Shown: piece after piece, positions 19,576 to 31,702 of the stretch | Layout of the letters: every line of letters starts with the position of its first letter | How positions within the stretch are numbered: the first letter of the stretch is position 1 | From: Ricordea florida | Taxonomy: Eukaryota > Cnidaria > Anthozoa > Corallimorpharia > Ricordeidae | Length of the DNA: 64,000 nucleotides | Assembly (NCBI GenBank): GCA_949710005.1 | Contig: OX453280.1 | Coordinates: forward strand, 11,499,605 to 11,563,604 | Direction of reading: 5' to 3' | Translations under genes and position numbers: made by a program | The notes under the pieces: generated by a model | Told to the model about the DNA's origin: nothing | Databases searched by the model: none | The model's input: the letters and a program-made list of their open reading frames with translations, nothing else

Positions 19576-22500
19576 GTAGGATTTCCTTGTTCACTGTAAA
19601 ATTAAGAGCAAATTCGGGGCTGTTTTGGTACCAAAAATTGGGGCCAAATTGACCCTTGCATCGTGGCCAAATAAGACCATGTAAAGGGTCAATATGCAAA
19701 ACAGCAGGGCCATTTTGGATTTTCCAGGAGCAAAAACAGCCCCCTCAAATTTTGGCACTCTTACAAACGACCCCAGGAAAGGTAGCTGATTTATCTCCAT
19801 ATTGGGCCATTACAGTTTTTGTAATGACGGGAACCTACAGATTTTTTCCCTTAATTAGGTATTGACAAATAATGAAATCAAACTAAGACTTATTTCAATA
19901 ATTTATTTTGTTACGAATAAGTGAACTGTGATCTGTAGATCATAACGCGTATTCCAACCTATTTATGTAACCTTATCTTCGGCTGATCTCAGTTTTTCTA
20001 GATTGAACAATTAGAATTGTTGGAGGAATGAAATTAGCCAAGAGAGACACTTGTCTTGGGTGCGATCAAAGTAACTACTTCTTAAAATGGATGGGCTCTG
20101 ACCATGGTTCGCATGCATCGAAAAAATTGTGACATTCCCTGCGAAAAGTAGCACGCATGTCGTCTCTGTTTTGAAGGAAATCCAAACATTAAACTAGGAA
20201 AGTCACACGCATGCATACCGGGTGAAGGTACAGAATAGAGCAGAGCTGAGAACCTTCAGACCATTGTATGTTTGCACCGTTATTGGTGACAATGGCTCGA
20301 AATATATTTGCCCAAAAGTCGAGGTTGATGTGTACAATGAGCAGATATAGATTCAAAGTCCTTGCGGAGCTACACTATATTTGTATACTTATAAATTTGT
20401 TGTGTACATGTAGATTACGCGTGGATTGGTCTGTAGGTTCATCCCTTACAAAATATGACACTTTATTATATAGATAACAATGTTTTACCGGAAACTAAAA
20501 CACTCGTATTTTCCATATTTTCACTCAGTGAAGATTTGAAAAAGTTATGTACCAAATGTCCCGGATGTACGGGCGCGTCCAAACAAAATTTTCCCGTTAG
20601 TTTCTTGTCGCTTATTGCTACAAAAATTGGAGGTTCTTAGAGTGTTCGCAGACGTTTCGGACGAAGATCTGGTGAAGTTTTCAAAAGAAAATGAAAACCA
20701 AAATACTCTAAAGAAAACCTAATATGATCTTCGGATCTTCAGCGAATACATGGCAGCGATAAATTAGCTACGAAAAATAGAAACACTGATATTTTCTGAG
20801 CTTCAAAATACTCTTATCAAGTTTATCAAGAAAAACAATACAGAGGAGTACGAATCCTCGTAAATCCGAGCTATTATTCAATTTGGCGATCACTACGTAA
20901 AAAGAAACAATTATGAGCTTCAATTATTCATGAGAAAGTTCCGGTTCCGGTCAGACCACGTGGCTCGCAAGCCCGAGTAAATCGAGCCGAGAGTTTTTAT
21001 ATATGTATATATATATATATATCTATATTTTAAAGGTGTCCGTTCGCAGGCCAGGTTACCTGGCAATAGTAGCGCACTTGAAAACTGCTGAATTTCCGCC
21101 ATTGAGAATTCGGTGATGCCTTTTTGAAGGTAATGTAAATTTTGTGGAAACCGATTTCACTCGTCCTGGAAGTACATCCCAGCAAGATGATCTCCGAGAT
21201 ATTCAAGAAAGATTAGCCCGAGATCGTCGCCGAGTAAGTTCGAATACCGTGAAAATCAACACAAGGAAAGCACGACTCAAAGCAGGGATAGAGAAACGAC
21301 AGCAGGGAGAATAACAACAGAAATCGCAGCAAAGACAACAACCGCTCGCTCCAGAAAAAGGCAAACGAAACAGCAGGGAAAAGGACCAGGAATTCAACCA
21401 AGTTAGTTTTGAATTTGAATGTGTTATTGATAGAAATACAGGACATGAGTGAACGATTACATAACGAAATATATTGGCGTACTAAATTTAGCAAAACGAC
21501 TTAGAAGGGAAACCGAGTAGGAACGACTTCAACGATTGAAGATTTCTCTGGAAAATAATTCTATTACTCTAAAAACGAAATCGGAAGACGACCAACAGAT
21601 TTCAAAAGAATGTAAGTTGGTATTTGTCATAATAAAACGATAGCGTTTCCATTTTGAAGAAATTCCCAACACAGAGAGTTGCAGTTGTTATAGCAATCAT
21701 TTATAACGATGTGATCTGATATCATTACAACAGTGAAAATATTGTAAATTTTCTTGATCTAGCAGTTATGTCAAACACTTTCAACAGAATATATACCCAG
21801 TGTCACTATAAAGTACTGGTTCTGCAATTTTATCAGTGATCAATGCCATCATTTGAAAATAAAGCAAATGTTATTACTTACTTCTGAGTAGTATTTCTCT
21901 TTGCTATATATATATGTATGTATTCTCTGATTGAAAAATTTCAATAATATTGCATAGAGACAACAAGTTTCATAGCCTTTTTACAATGGGTAAGTTTTAC
22001 CTTAGAGTTCAATGACCCCCCTGATAATATTGCTCTCTATAACCCTTGCCCTTTTCCCACAAATGAAATGTTAATTCAAGCCTTAATTTGCAAAGTTAGA
22101 CATAACATGTTAACCTTGTTACTTTCTGCTGTTTACGTCATTTTTATGATGTCAAATATCAATCTTTCATAACAACCACAACATGCAGTTAACCTTTTAC
22201 AATGAAAAAACTTTAATCTTTCTCATATATTCATTGCAAGTGTGCTGTATGTAGTAACAAGTGTTTCAAGTTTCCTAAATGCCCTAAAGTATGCTTTCAA
22301 TAATGATTTTCCACACAAACTTTATAGACAAATGACTGCACTAGATTCTAAGCATTAAAGAAGAAATGGTATTGTTTGGAGCTGTTTTGATTACTACCAC
22401 ATCTGATGGAAAGCCTATTAAGAAGATTTTTGTATTGCTTGTAGTAGTAGAGTAACAATACCTTTACCAAGATTAGCACATGCATCCCACCCCATAAAAA

Positions 22501-24039
22501 TATATTATGTTTAACATAAAAAATATAACAATAATAATAATAATATCAATACCAGTAATAATAATAATAGTAATAATAATAATATAATGATAGTTCTTCT
22601 CGTTACTATATGTCATTGGTTACAAGTTCAATACCTCTGGCTGCCATGACTTTTTCGATGAAATACCATCCTTATCATAAATCTTTCTTCTGCAGTTTTT
22701 ATAATAGAAATTTTCATATATTCAAAATAATATACTATTCTCTGGTTGGGTATGGATATTTTGCCTGTTTCTGTAACAGCACAATTAAACTTTCATGTGG
22801 TATATACTTGTGACTGATTGATGTTGATTTCACATTATATTCTTACAGGAGTACATAGTGCAGCAATCTTTTTCAACATGTTAAGATTTCAATAACTCTT
22901 TCTTACATGTATTGTTTTTATGATATGACCTAAAAATAGCACAACCACATACTATACAGTTGGCACTCACTATTACCAAACCTTTATTCAAAGTTTTTGT
23001 AGAATCCAACTGTTTTACCCCCATTTTTTTATGTAATGACATTGTATCTCACACTTCTGTTGACATGGCATCTCTTTTGAGGGAAGAGGAATTTTTCTAT
23101 CTACCACTAGGGGTACCATTGCAACTGAAGAGAGTACACAAATTGAAACATGCACTATTCATAATGCTCTCATTTGTGGTTACCTAGGAATGAAATAATG
23201 ACTGCAGTAGACAATAAAATATCTAATCAGAAGATTCTTCTTACAATGAATCTCATGCAATTATTAGAAAAAAACATAAACAAAAAATAATTGGAGTATT
23301 CAACTCATCCTCGGTGTAAGAACATATTGTGTTTAAAAGTGATGTACAACAAAGAAGACAAAGCAGTAGAGACTAAGAAAATACAACTCCAAAAAGAAAC
23401 CAGGTTTTTACACTGTGGTAAACACAAGTATTCATATCAACTCTTCAAGATTTCACCTTCAAAAGATTTACAATAATTTTCAATTTGTGATACTTCATTG
23501 ACTCTGTATTCCCTGTCAAGAAAACAAATAATTTTACTTCTATTCCCTCTCGTGCAATCTCAGTGGCAGTGAAAGAGCTAAATGAAGGTCAATTTTTAAG
23601 CCCTGTGCTGAGCGGTATACTGATCATGTAATTTGCACCAGGTGTCACTAATTGTGTACCAAACACAGCATAACAAATTAAATAATGGGGATTACGCTGA
23701 TATAACAAATAAAATATAAAATAAAATATAACAGTATTGTGACTTATTCAAAAACTAGCTTCGCGAGGTTTTTGCGAGAGTCGTATTTCTAGTTATATCC
23801 GTGACCGTGTCCGCTAGGATATGGGCATTCTCGTTTAGCAACTATGCAGGAATACCGTCAGGTATTAGAATATTTAGAATATTTTTCTACGCGAAGCCCT
23901 TCTATAATTTTCTTACAGGTTTCAGAATCTAAGGATGAACCATAATTTTCAAAAGCTGTTTGGTGATGATTCCAGATGTATTGTGGAATGCATCTACAAA
24001 GGCAACATTATCATAGAGCGGTTTCGATATAGAGGTTAA
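19576..24039. other. Long non-coding stretch with simple repeats
   Basis: About 4.5 kb without a supported gene. It holds a (TA)n tract at 20998-21024 and AAT-rich microsatellite sequence at 22529-22590. A short segment at 21180-21500 has Gln/Arg-rich frames but no start or family. The block near 23290-23420 is related to about 35262-35350 (GATGTACAACAAAGAA), so it is a dispersed repeat. Confidence 0.45.
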
Positions 24040-27000
24040 GAGGCTGTCCGCGTAAGAACGGAGAAGGCAATTTTCGGACCTTCCGATTTGGCTGATTTTT
24101 TCAGTGAAAGTCAGCCATTATGTCCCATGTACAAATATCACATTTGTTTGGATCACTTCGATTTATTTCATTTTTTGCGAGGCGGTTTCTGAGACAACGT
24201 CAGTGTTGCCAGATTTGCCTTCCGACACTCTCAGATTTAGCCCTATACTTAGGGAGCTGCCAAACTACAACTTTTTCACGAAACAAGCTGAATTTTTCAC
24301 ATATTCAAGTTTAATCTCTCCTTAATACTTGACATGTAATACAGAAAAACTTGGAACAAGTTTGACCGAACAAAAAGGCTTTGAAAATAACCTCTGTCAC
24401 AATACAAAATAAGCGAAACATGACATACCTTTAGTTGAGTAGTATTTTCTCCAATGTGGCACCAAAGTTAAGGTAAACTGAATCATGACACGAAAGTACT
24501 AGGGCCAGACTAGTGATTTACTGAATAAAATCTGTGGGCACTCTACACCCTGCGTTGTAGGAAATTGCGCTAAATTCCCAAATCTGCGCCATTTTGCTGT
24601 ACGCTTACATTTCGGCGGTACGACCAATAGACTAATTGTCTAACTAAAAACGCTTTGGACCTTAAGTTAACATCAACAGTCCGCCTCATTAGTTGCAAAT
24701 AAACATTTTTGGTTGTTTTTGCCATTGTTTACAACAGATGCAAATGTCCGTAACAGTGCTATGAAACCAAGGACTGATATCCGATCCGCGTCACAAATAT
24801 GCAAATTGACTGAAAACCCGATGTCTGTTTGTTCCTCATGAAAAAACCTTTTTAGGTTCATTTCCAGGAAATTGGATTCATTTTTACCTGAAAAAATTGC
24901 TTTCAGACAAACACAGGTCTGTGCATCACGACAATTCGGAGAAAAATGAACTTTTCAAAGTCGTTTTCATGTAATTAAATTACGGCCAAAGAAGCAGTTT
25001 TGTACTCCCACTAAAAAGAGACAGAAGAATTAATATCTCCTTTACTCCAAGAAAAGGTTCTTTATCGAGCACCAAATGGAGTTGTTTTAATATGAGAAAA
25101 GACGATTGTTTATTTAAAAGAAAGCAGTATGATTTATTTGAAGACCGCGTTGCGGTAATGTTGTAATGTTGCGTTACCAAAAATGAAACAGCTCAAAACC
25201 TGGACCAAGACATATAAACATAAAAAAGAAAACATTAAGCCACTCATGAATGGAAAAACCAGAAAAGAAATCAGCATAACTACCGATTTATTTGAAGACC
25301 GAGTTGCGGCAATGTTGTAATTGAGTTGGAATGAAAAATGAAATTGACAGGATTGAGCAGAAAAACAAAATGCAGTGCATTGGGCAAAAAGGGCAAAATT
25401 TTTCAAAGAATGTTCACGTAGAGTCTGAAAGCAATTTTTTCAGGTAAAAATGAATCCAATTTCCTGGAAATGAACCCTAAAAAGGTTTTTTCATGAGGAA
25501 CAAACAGACATCGGGTTTTCAGTCAATTTGCATATTTGTGACGCGGATCGGATATCAGTCCTTATCAGCCGTTGTTTACAACAGATGCAAATGTCCGTAA
25601 CAGTGCTATGAAACCAAGGACTGATATCCGATCCGCGTCACAAATATGCAAATTGACTGAAAACCCGATGTCTGTTTGTTCCTCATGAAAAAACCTTTTT
25701 AGGGTTCATTTCCAGGAAATTGGATTCATTTTTACCTGAAAAAATTGCTTTCAGACTCTACGTGAACATTCTTTGAAAAATTTTGCCCTTTTTGCCCAAT
25801 GCACTGCATTTTGTTTTTCTGCTCAATCCTGTCAATTTCATTTTTCATTCCAACTCAATTACAACATTGCCGCAACTCGGTCTTCAAATAAATCGGTAGT
25901 TATGCTGATTTCTTTTCTGGTTTTTCCATTCATGAGTGGCTTAATGTTTTCTTTTTTATGTTTATATGTCTTGGTCCAGGTTTTGAGCTGTTTCATTTTT
26001 GGTAACGCAACATTACAACATTACCGCAACGCGGTCTTCAAATAAATCATACTGCTTTCTTTTAAATAAACAATCGTCTTTTCTCATATTAAAACAACTC
26101 CATTTGGTGCTCGATAAAGAACCTTTTCTTGGAGTAAAGGAGATATTAATTCTTCTGTCTCTTTTTAGTGGGAGTACAAAACTGCTTCTTTGGCCGTAAT
26201 TTAATTACATGAAAACGACTTTGAAAAGTTCATTTTTCTCCGAATTGTCGTGATGCACAGACCTGTGTTTGTCTGAAAGCAATTTTTTCAGGTAAAAATG
26301 AATCCAATTTCCTGGAAATGAACCTAAAAAGGTTTTTTCATGAGGAACAAACAGACATCGGGTTTTCAGTCAATTTGCATATTTGTGACGCGGATCGGAT
26401 ATCAGTCCTTGGTTTCATAGCACTGTTACGGACATTTGCATCTGTTGTAAACAACGGCAAAAACAACCAAAAATGTTTATTTGCAACTAATGAGGCGGAC
26501 TGTTGATGTTAACTTAAGGTCCAAAGCGTTTTTAGTTAGACAATTAGTCTATCGGTCGTACCGCCGAAATGTAAGCGTACAGCAAAATGGCGCAGATTTG
26601 GGAATTTAGCGCAATTTCCTACAACGCAGGGTGTAGAGTGCCCACAGATTTTATTCTGTAAATCACTAGTCTGGCCCTAGTACTTTCGTGTCATGATTCA
26701 GTTTACCTTAACTTTGGTGCCACATTGGAGAAAATACTACTCAACTAAAGGTATGTCATGTTTCGCTTATTTTGTATTGTGACAGAGGTTATTTTCAAAG
26801 CCTTTTTGTTCGGTCAAACTTGTTCCAAGTTTTTCTGTATTACATGTCAAGTATTAAGGAGAGATTTAACTTGAATATGTGAAAAATTCAGCTTGTTTCG
26901 TGAAAAAGTTGTAGTTTGGCAGCTCCCTAAGTATAGGGCTAAATCTGAGAGTGTCGGAAGGCAAATCTGGCAACACTGACGTTGTCTCTGAAACCGCCTC

Positions 27001-27146
27001 GCAAAAAATGAAATAAATCGAATTGATCCAAACAAATGTGATATTTGTACATGGGACATAATGGCTGACTTTCACTGAAAAAAATCAGCCAAATCGGAAA
27101 AGGTCCGAAAACTGCCTTCTCCGTTCTTACGCGGACAGCCTCTTAA
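24036..27146. mobile_element. 3.1-kb TTAA-flanked foldback element (near-perfect palindrome)
   Basis: Positions 24040-25565 are an inverted copy of 25617-27142 about a centre at 25591, with a loop of roughly 50 bases. The ends are TTAA GAGGCTGTCCGCG and CGCGGACAGCCTC TTAA, so a 4-base TTAA target duplication (24036-24039, 27143-27146) is likely, as in piggyBac-type insertions. The arms differ at scattered positions (for example TTCGGACCTTCCG versus TTCGGACCTTTTCCG), so they are two real diverged arms. A roughly 140-base module occurs four times in alternating orientation (24768-24907, 25425-25563, 25619-25757, 26275-26413). No transposase is encoded; it must be non-autonomous. Confidence 0.85.
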
Positions 27147-27915
27147 TTGCTGAGTCAATACCCATACACTTAAATTTTCATACCTATCAGAAAAGGCTAG
27201 ATCAATGACCTTATTATAAATCGTTTTTCAAGTCTCGGGATACAGCGCAATCATCTAGAATTATTAGTGTAATAGTATCAGAGAACAAAGATTGGCAATC
27301 CGTTAATAGATAATTAATCTCATCACTGTTATTCGAGTCCGGTGATAGCACAATGAATCGTCTGTCGTTCTTGGCAAACCCCCTATAGGTTTCATTTTTA
27401 CTATAAGTTGGACAAATTAATTTAAAAAAATATATGTATTCAAATATGCCACGGAAAGGTCCACGAGAACAAACACCACTTAACAGATGTCAACAACTAC
27501 CGGCGCCTTACAAACGACTTATCCATGACGAAAACAAAACCGACAAACGGACTTCTAACAAACCGACATAATTTGACTAACTCTAGACGGACCTAAAACC
27601 GACTTATTTGACAAACAATACACGGATTGAAACCGACCAATGACTGGTAACAAACTTTACACTCGTCTTTCAGCCAATACCATCAAGTAGTAGCATATGG
27701 TCGCTTGCAGCTCAATCTTAAATTTTACCATTATATTTCAACACGCATATTTTATGGCAATCCACCGCTTATTTTATACTGCTAATTTATCTGGGTAAAT
27801 ATGTGTTGTAAAACACACGCATATTTTATGGTAATTCACACGATGTTTTAGGCGGGGTAAACCACATTGAGCTGGCTTAAAGATTGGGCTACGTATATTC
27901 ATGTGAAGAAAAATT
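27147..27915. other. Spacer between foldback element and zinc-repeat gene
   Basis: About 770 AT-rich bases with no supported ORF. An ATTTTATGG motif with ACACGCATATT recurs near 27738-27755 and 27818-27833. It may contain the promoter of the gene at 27916, but no specific element can be named. Confidence 0.35.
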
Positions 27916-28866
27916 ATGAACTATAAAAATATTAAAGAGCTCAGGGCCCTCGCCAAGGAACGGGGTATCCCACGATATTATCATAAGCGTAGAGATGAAC
28001 TAGTTGAGGCGCTGGGAATGCCTATACCAGAGCGTGGAAATAATAAATGTCATCACGGTAAAAATAAATATCATTGTAAAGAGTGTGGAGGTAAAGGTAT
28101 ATGTTCACACGGTAAAAATAAATCATATTGTAAAGAATGTGGAGGTAAAGGTATATGTACTCATAATAAAATAAAATCATATTGTAAAGAGTGTGTAGGT
28201 AGAGGTATATGCCTACATGGTAAAATGAAATATTATTGTAAAGAATGTGGAGGTAAAGGTATATGTACTTATAATAAAATAAAATCATATTGTAAAGAGT
28301 GTGGAGGTAAAGGTATATGTTCACACGGTAAAAATAAATCATATTGTAAAGAATGTGGAGGTAAAGGTTTATGTACTCACAATAAAAGAAGAGATAAATG
28401 TAAAGAGTGTGGAGGTAAAGGTATATGTTCACACGGTAAAAATAAATCATATTGTAAAGAATGTGGAGGTAAAGGTATATGTACTCACAATAAAAGAAGA
28501 GATAAATGTAAAGAGTGTGGAGGTAAAGGTATATGTTCACACGGTAAAAATAAATCATATTGTAAAGAATGTGGAGGTAAAGGTATATGTACTCACAATA
28601 AAAGAAGAGATAAATGTAAAGAGTGTGGAGGTAAAGGTATATGTTCACACGGTAAAAATAAATCATATTGTAAAGAATGTGGAGGTAAAGGTATATGTTC
28701 TCACAATAAAAGAAGAGATAAATGTAAAGAGTGTGGAGGTAAAGGTATATATTCACACGGTAAAAATAAATCATATTGTAGAGAATGTTGGGGTGATGGT
28801 ATATGTTTCCATCGTAGAAATAAATGCCGTTGTGAAGTGTGCCGTAAATTTAAAGAAGAAGAATAG
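27916..28866 (+). CDS. SAP-like protein with 15 tandem CxH-x6-CxxC zinc-finger-like repeats
   Basis: Intact 316-codon ORF. Residues 4-35 (KELRALAKERGIPRYYHKRR) form a SAP/LEM-like helix-loop-helix of a kind that binds DNA. From residue 45 the protein is 15 repeats of 18 residues, each of the form C-x-H-x6-C-x2-C-GGKGI, with conserved Cys and His expected to bind zinc. Repeat 14 has Tyr for its first Cys, and repeat 15 is diverged before the acidic end KFKEEE. Repeats 6-13 alternate two types, KNKSY and KRRDK, as a 108-base higher-order repeat. Similar repeats occur in protist, algal and large-virus proteins. It converges on the virus-like gene at 28850-29866, overlapping 17 bases. Nucleic-acid binding is likely; the function is unknown. 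Confidence 0.8.
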   Translation: MNYKNIKELRALAKERGIPRYYHKRRDELVEALGMPIPERGNNKCHHGKNKYHCKECGGKGICSHGKNKSYCKECGGKGICTHNKIKSYCKECVGRGICLHGKMKYYCKECGGKGICTYNKIKSYCKECGGKGICSHGKNKSYCKECGGKGLCTHNKRRDKCKECGGKGICSHGKNKSYCKECGGKGICTHNKRRDKCKECGGKGICSHGKNKSYCKECGGKGICTHNKRRDKCKECGGKGICSHGKNKSYCKECGGKGICSHNKRRDKCKECGGKGIYSHGKNKSYCRECWGDGICFHRRNKCRCEVCRKFKEEE

Positions 28867-29866
28867 TACAGTATTTACCAGGTTTGTTATTTAGAAATAA
28901 TTTACGAAATAGAAACCACGCCAATCCACCAACACCAATTGTCAATGCTATAAGGTTATTTTCATGCTGAGTAGTTACCGGCTGAGGATTTCTAACTTTA
29001 CCTTTAACATCTGTCTTTGCTGGCAATGACTGCACAACTTTAGGTTTAACAGATGTGTGAGGTAATTTAACTTTTGAATAACCTGAATTATGTGATATCC
29101 CAACAGTTTTCATTTCCAGATTCACATCCAAATTAATACCAAATTTCATTTCATCAGTAGCCTTCATTAGCTTATTGTTATACCCAACCACACTCTCTGT
29201 ATTTATAATCATATTACTTGGCATTAACCAAACTCCAGGTGCAATGGCCATATCCAGTCTTAACTTTGCTTGTTGAGCCGCAAGCTGATATCTCTGAACC
29301 GAGTTCGTTATATCATTTTCAATCACACTACTTTTAAACAAAGATAAAAACTCTTGTTGAGTCTCAATGGCACCACCACCAGTTCCCACGATTGAATTTC
29401 TAGTGTTAACTTGTGAACCTAATATACAACAAACAAAAGCTTCTACAGAGCGATTCAATCTACCCAAGCCAGCTTTGGTCAACCCCTTACCACTCGTGGG
29501 TATGAACCAAGCATACTTGTATCCAGAAAAATCATCATTTCGAATGAATGAGATAAGATCACCCTTATTCTTTTTACCACCATCATCAGAGAATTTTCCA
29601 CCTCCACCTGGCCATTGATTTGCTTCTTCATCATAACTTCTAATCACATGAACGTTCTGAATTCCACCACCTTGACCATGATAGCCAGAACCATAATCTA
29701 AAAAGATATCACCAAGACCATGGTTTCTTCCACCTTTCCATCTAAAGTCAGAATTGTTTGCTATCCCAAATTCCCTACATAATCTTTGATAATTAACCTT
29801 ACTATATGGATTGTTTAATATAGAAAATGGCTGTTCATCTGGCAGCGGCACACTCAATTCGTACAA
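28850..29866 (-). CDS. Virus-like element protein with C-terminal membrane anchor (open copy)
   Basis: 338-codon open frame, the better-preserved homologue of the fragments at 13.38-14.16 kb. Conserved blocks: DFRWKGGRNHGLGDIFLDYG, FCR-like KYAWFIPTSGKGLTKAGLG, CCILGSQV, GTGGGAIETQQEF, QRYQLAAQQAKLRLDMAIA, GVWLMPSNMIINTESVVGYN and a C-terminal membrane helix LIALTIGVGGLAWFLF with a basic tail. The frame stays open about 20 codons upstream of the first Met, to a stop near 29937, and those codons still match the paralogue. The gene is therefore probably 5'-truncated, not complete. A virion or membrane role is inferred from its paralogue beside packaging genes. Confidence 0.72.
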   Translation of the reverse strand: MYELSVPLPDEQPFSILNNPYSKVNYQRLCREFGIANNSDFRWKGGRNHGLGDIFLDYGSGYHGQGGGIQNVHVIRSYDEEANQWPGGGGKFSDDGGKKNKGDLISFIRNDDFSGYKYAWFIPTSGKGLTKAGLGRLNRSVEAFVCCILGSQVNTRNSIVGTGGGAIETQQEFLSLFKSSVIENDITNSVQRYQLAAQQAKLRLDMAIAPGVWLMPSNMIINTESVVGYNNKLMKATDEMKFGINLDVNLEMKTVGISHNSGYSKVKLPHTSVKPKVVQSLPAKTDVKGKVRNPQPVTTQHENNLIALTIGVGGLAWFLFRKLFLNNKPGKYCTILLL

Positions 29867-29939
29867 TATTCTCCTTATTGTGAAATATATGTGAAATTTT
29901 ATGAAACTATTCAGAACTTTTGGATATGCAATTCACCGT

Positions 29940-31441
29940 CTTAATTTTTTTAATCTGTAATCTAAACACGTTTTGTACGTGCGTTTTTGCCATAAGAGTG
30001 GTTTCTTAGTGTTTTTTTTTTTGTATCTGACATACGGCATCAATTAGCTTTTCATACTTATAACAGCTTAGATCTAGGTAACGTTGTAAATTCACCTTCA
30101 TTGTTGTGTGCTCTAGATGGCTGAATGGCTTAACTTAGTAAACTATATCCAATGTAATGGCCTATGGGAAATTTGAAAAAGAAGGTGGATGGCAATGGTG
30201 TCCAACCTCCTTGTAAGCGTAGATGCTGTAAACGCCTCTTTAAGTTAAGTTACTGTTAAGGCTTTGGTATTATTTGTAACAATTTAATGCCAATTCGGTG
30301 TTGGAGTATATGTCCCTTTTTAACAGTTTATAGAGAAATAGTCTTTTTACTCCTTTAACTACGCTATCCAAAGATCAGGCTGGAGTATTTTTTAATACCC
30401 ATCGTGGCCAAGAAGAAGCCAATACGATGTAACTCTAAGTATCTCGCAAAAAACGTTATTCATTACTGTGATCTGTTTTGTTGCAGTTTCCAGCCAGGAA
30501 CAAGTAAAGAAGGGCCTTTTGAGGTCAGTTTTAGAAATCTGCTGTACTCCTTAACGGTCAAATTAGTATATATCAATTCAGTAACCGTGGCATTAGCATC
30601 TCGGGATATTAAGTATTAGTATAAACAACTCAGCAACCTAAGCATTTTGAGCAATTTGATCGGCTTGCCATCTCGAGTTACTCAACACTATCCATCTTTC
30701 CTGAGGTGTATATCCATGTGCAAGAGACTTTACGTCGAGCTCCCTAGATTGGCATATACTTAAAACAAAACATATTTACTGCGCTGTTTCACAGCTTGGT
30801 AAATATTAATTCTGCTGCTGTTGACTTTGATTTCAGACAAGATAGTTCAAGGCATACTTACGTCATCAAATTAAATGTCAATCATTGTAGTCTGAACGAA
30901 TGAAAAGCGGATGAGCGAGTGTTGCGAACACGAAATTGTTATGAGTTAAGTCAGTGATAATTTCCATCGAGAGCGACAGAGTGTGTTTGAGAGATCGAGC
31001 GAGGAGAGCACCCGAACATTGTAAATTCGGGATCAACCAGATTATGCTATACCATAACCAAAGTAAAGCGCGCGCTCTCATTGGTCGATTCAGCGTTTAC
31101 TATTTTGCAATGGGTGTACGCTTGTGACGAAAGCAAGCGCAAGGATTACGCGTCAATAATTACATGAATGTTTTTTTTTTCCTTTTACAACAGAATTTCG
31201 GGAAAATGCTTCTTTATATTGAGAACAGGTACACAAAAGTCAATCAGATCGGATAAAAAATTTAAGCAAAAGAGATTTTAGACAAAAAAGTACTCTACAT
31301 GCTGTTTTAGAGAGCATTAATGAGAAGAATGATTCGCTCACGCCATAGTGCGCGCTCATGAAATGCTCTTGTCGTTCCCTCCTACTTCTGGGCAAATTTA
31401 AGTGTTTTTCTCTTTTGATTATGTTATAAAACAAATAGTAA
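29940..31441. other. No supported gene
   Basis: About 1.5 kb upstream of the virus-like ORF with only short frames. I see no conserved domain, RNA gene or clear transposon end. Confidence 0.4.
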
Positions 31442-31611
31442 ACGGTTCAACGTGTACTATTTAGTTAGAGTCGCACTTGGGAGGTTAACTAAGCACTCAA
31501 GAAGCTTGAGTCTCACTGCGCTATCGCCTCGTGCGACTCCTACGCTTCTCTCGTACTTAGCAACCTCCCGCGTGCAGTTTTAAACTCGATAGTACACGCT
31601 GAACCGTGTAC
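31442..31611. repeat. Imperfect 170-base foldback (MITE-like)
   Basis: The left arm (GGTTCAACGTGTACTAT, then GAGTCGCAC, GGGAGGTT and CTAAG) is mirrored by the right arm (CTTAG, AACCTCC, then ATAGTACACGCTGAACC), with GAGTCTCA/GTGCGACTC near the centre. The whole unit can fold back on itself. It ends about 90 bases before the first Death-domain gene exon. The target duplication is uncertain. Confidence 0.55.
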
Positions 31612-31702
31612 TGTGGCCTTATTCCTAACAATGGCCTTATTCCTAACACCTTTACAGTAGCAATGGCCGAAGTCATTATTGAACTCCGTATTTTCTTTAC
31701 AG

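Noticed and set aside
24040..27142. Palindrome ORFs (for example 25134-25406 and 25773-26045, identical on opposite strands)
   Set aside because: They are duplicates forced by the inverted repeat and show no domain or codon bias.
28022..28774. 250-codon minus-strand ORF opposite the zinc-repeat gene
   Set aside because: It is the antisense of a tandem 54-base repeat, producing an artificial Tyr/Leu/Ile repeat (YLYLHTLY). The plus frame has conserved Cys/His, a start and a sensible N-terminal domain.
28301..28894. 197-codon plus-strand ORF in another frame of the same repeat
   Set aside because: It is a frame shadow caused by a repeat length divisible by three; it gives a Val/Lys repeat with no domain.
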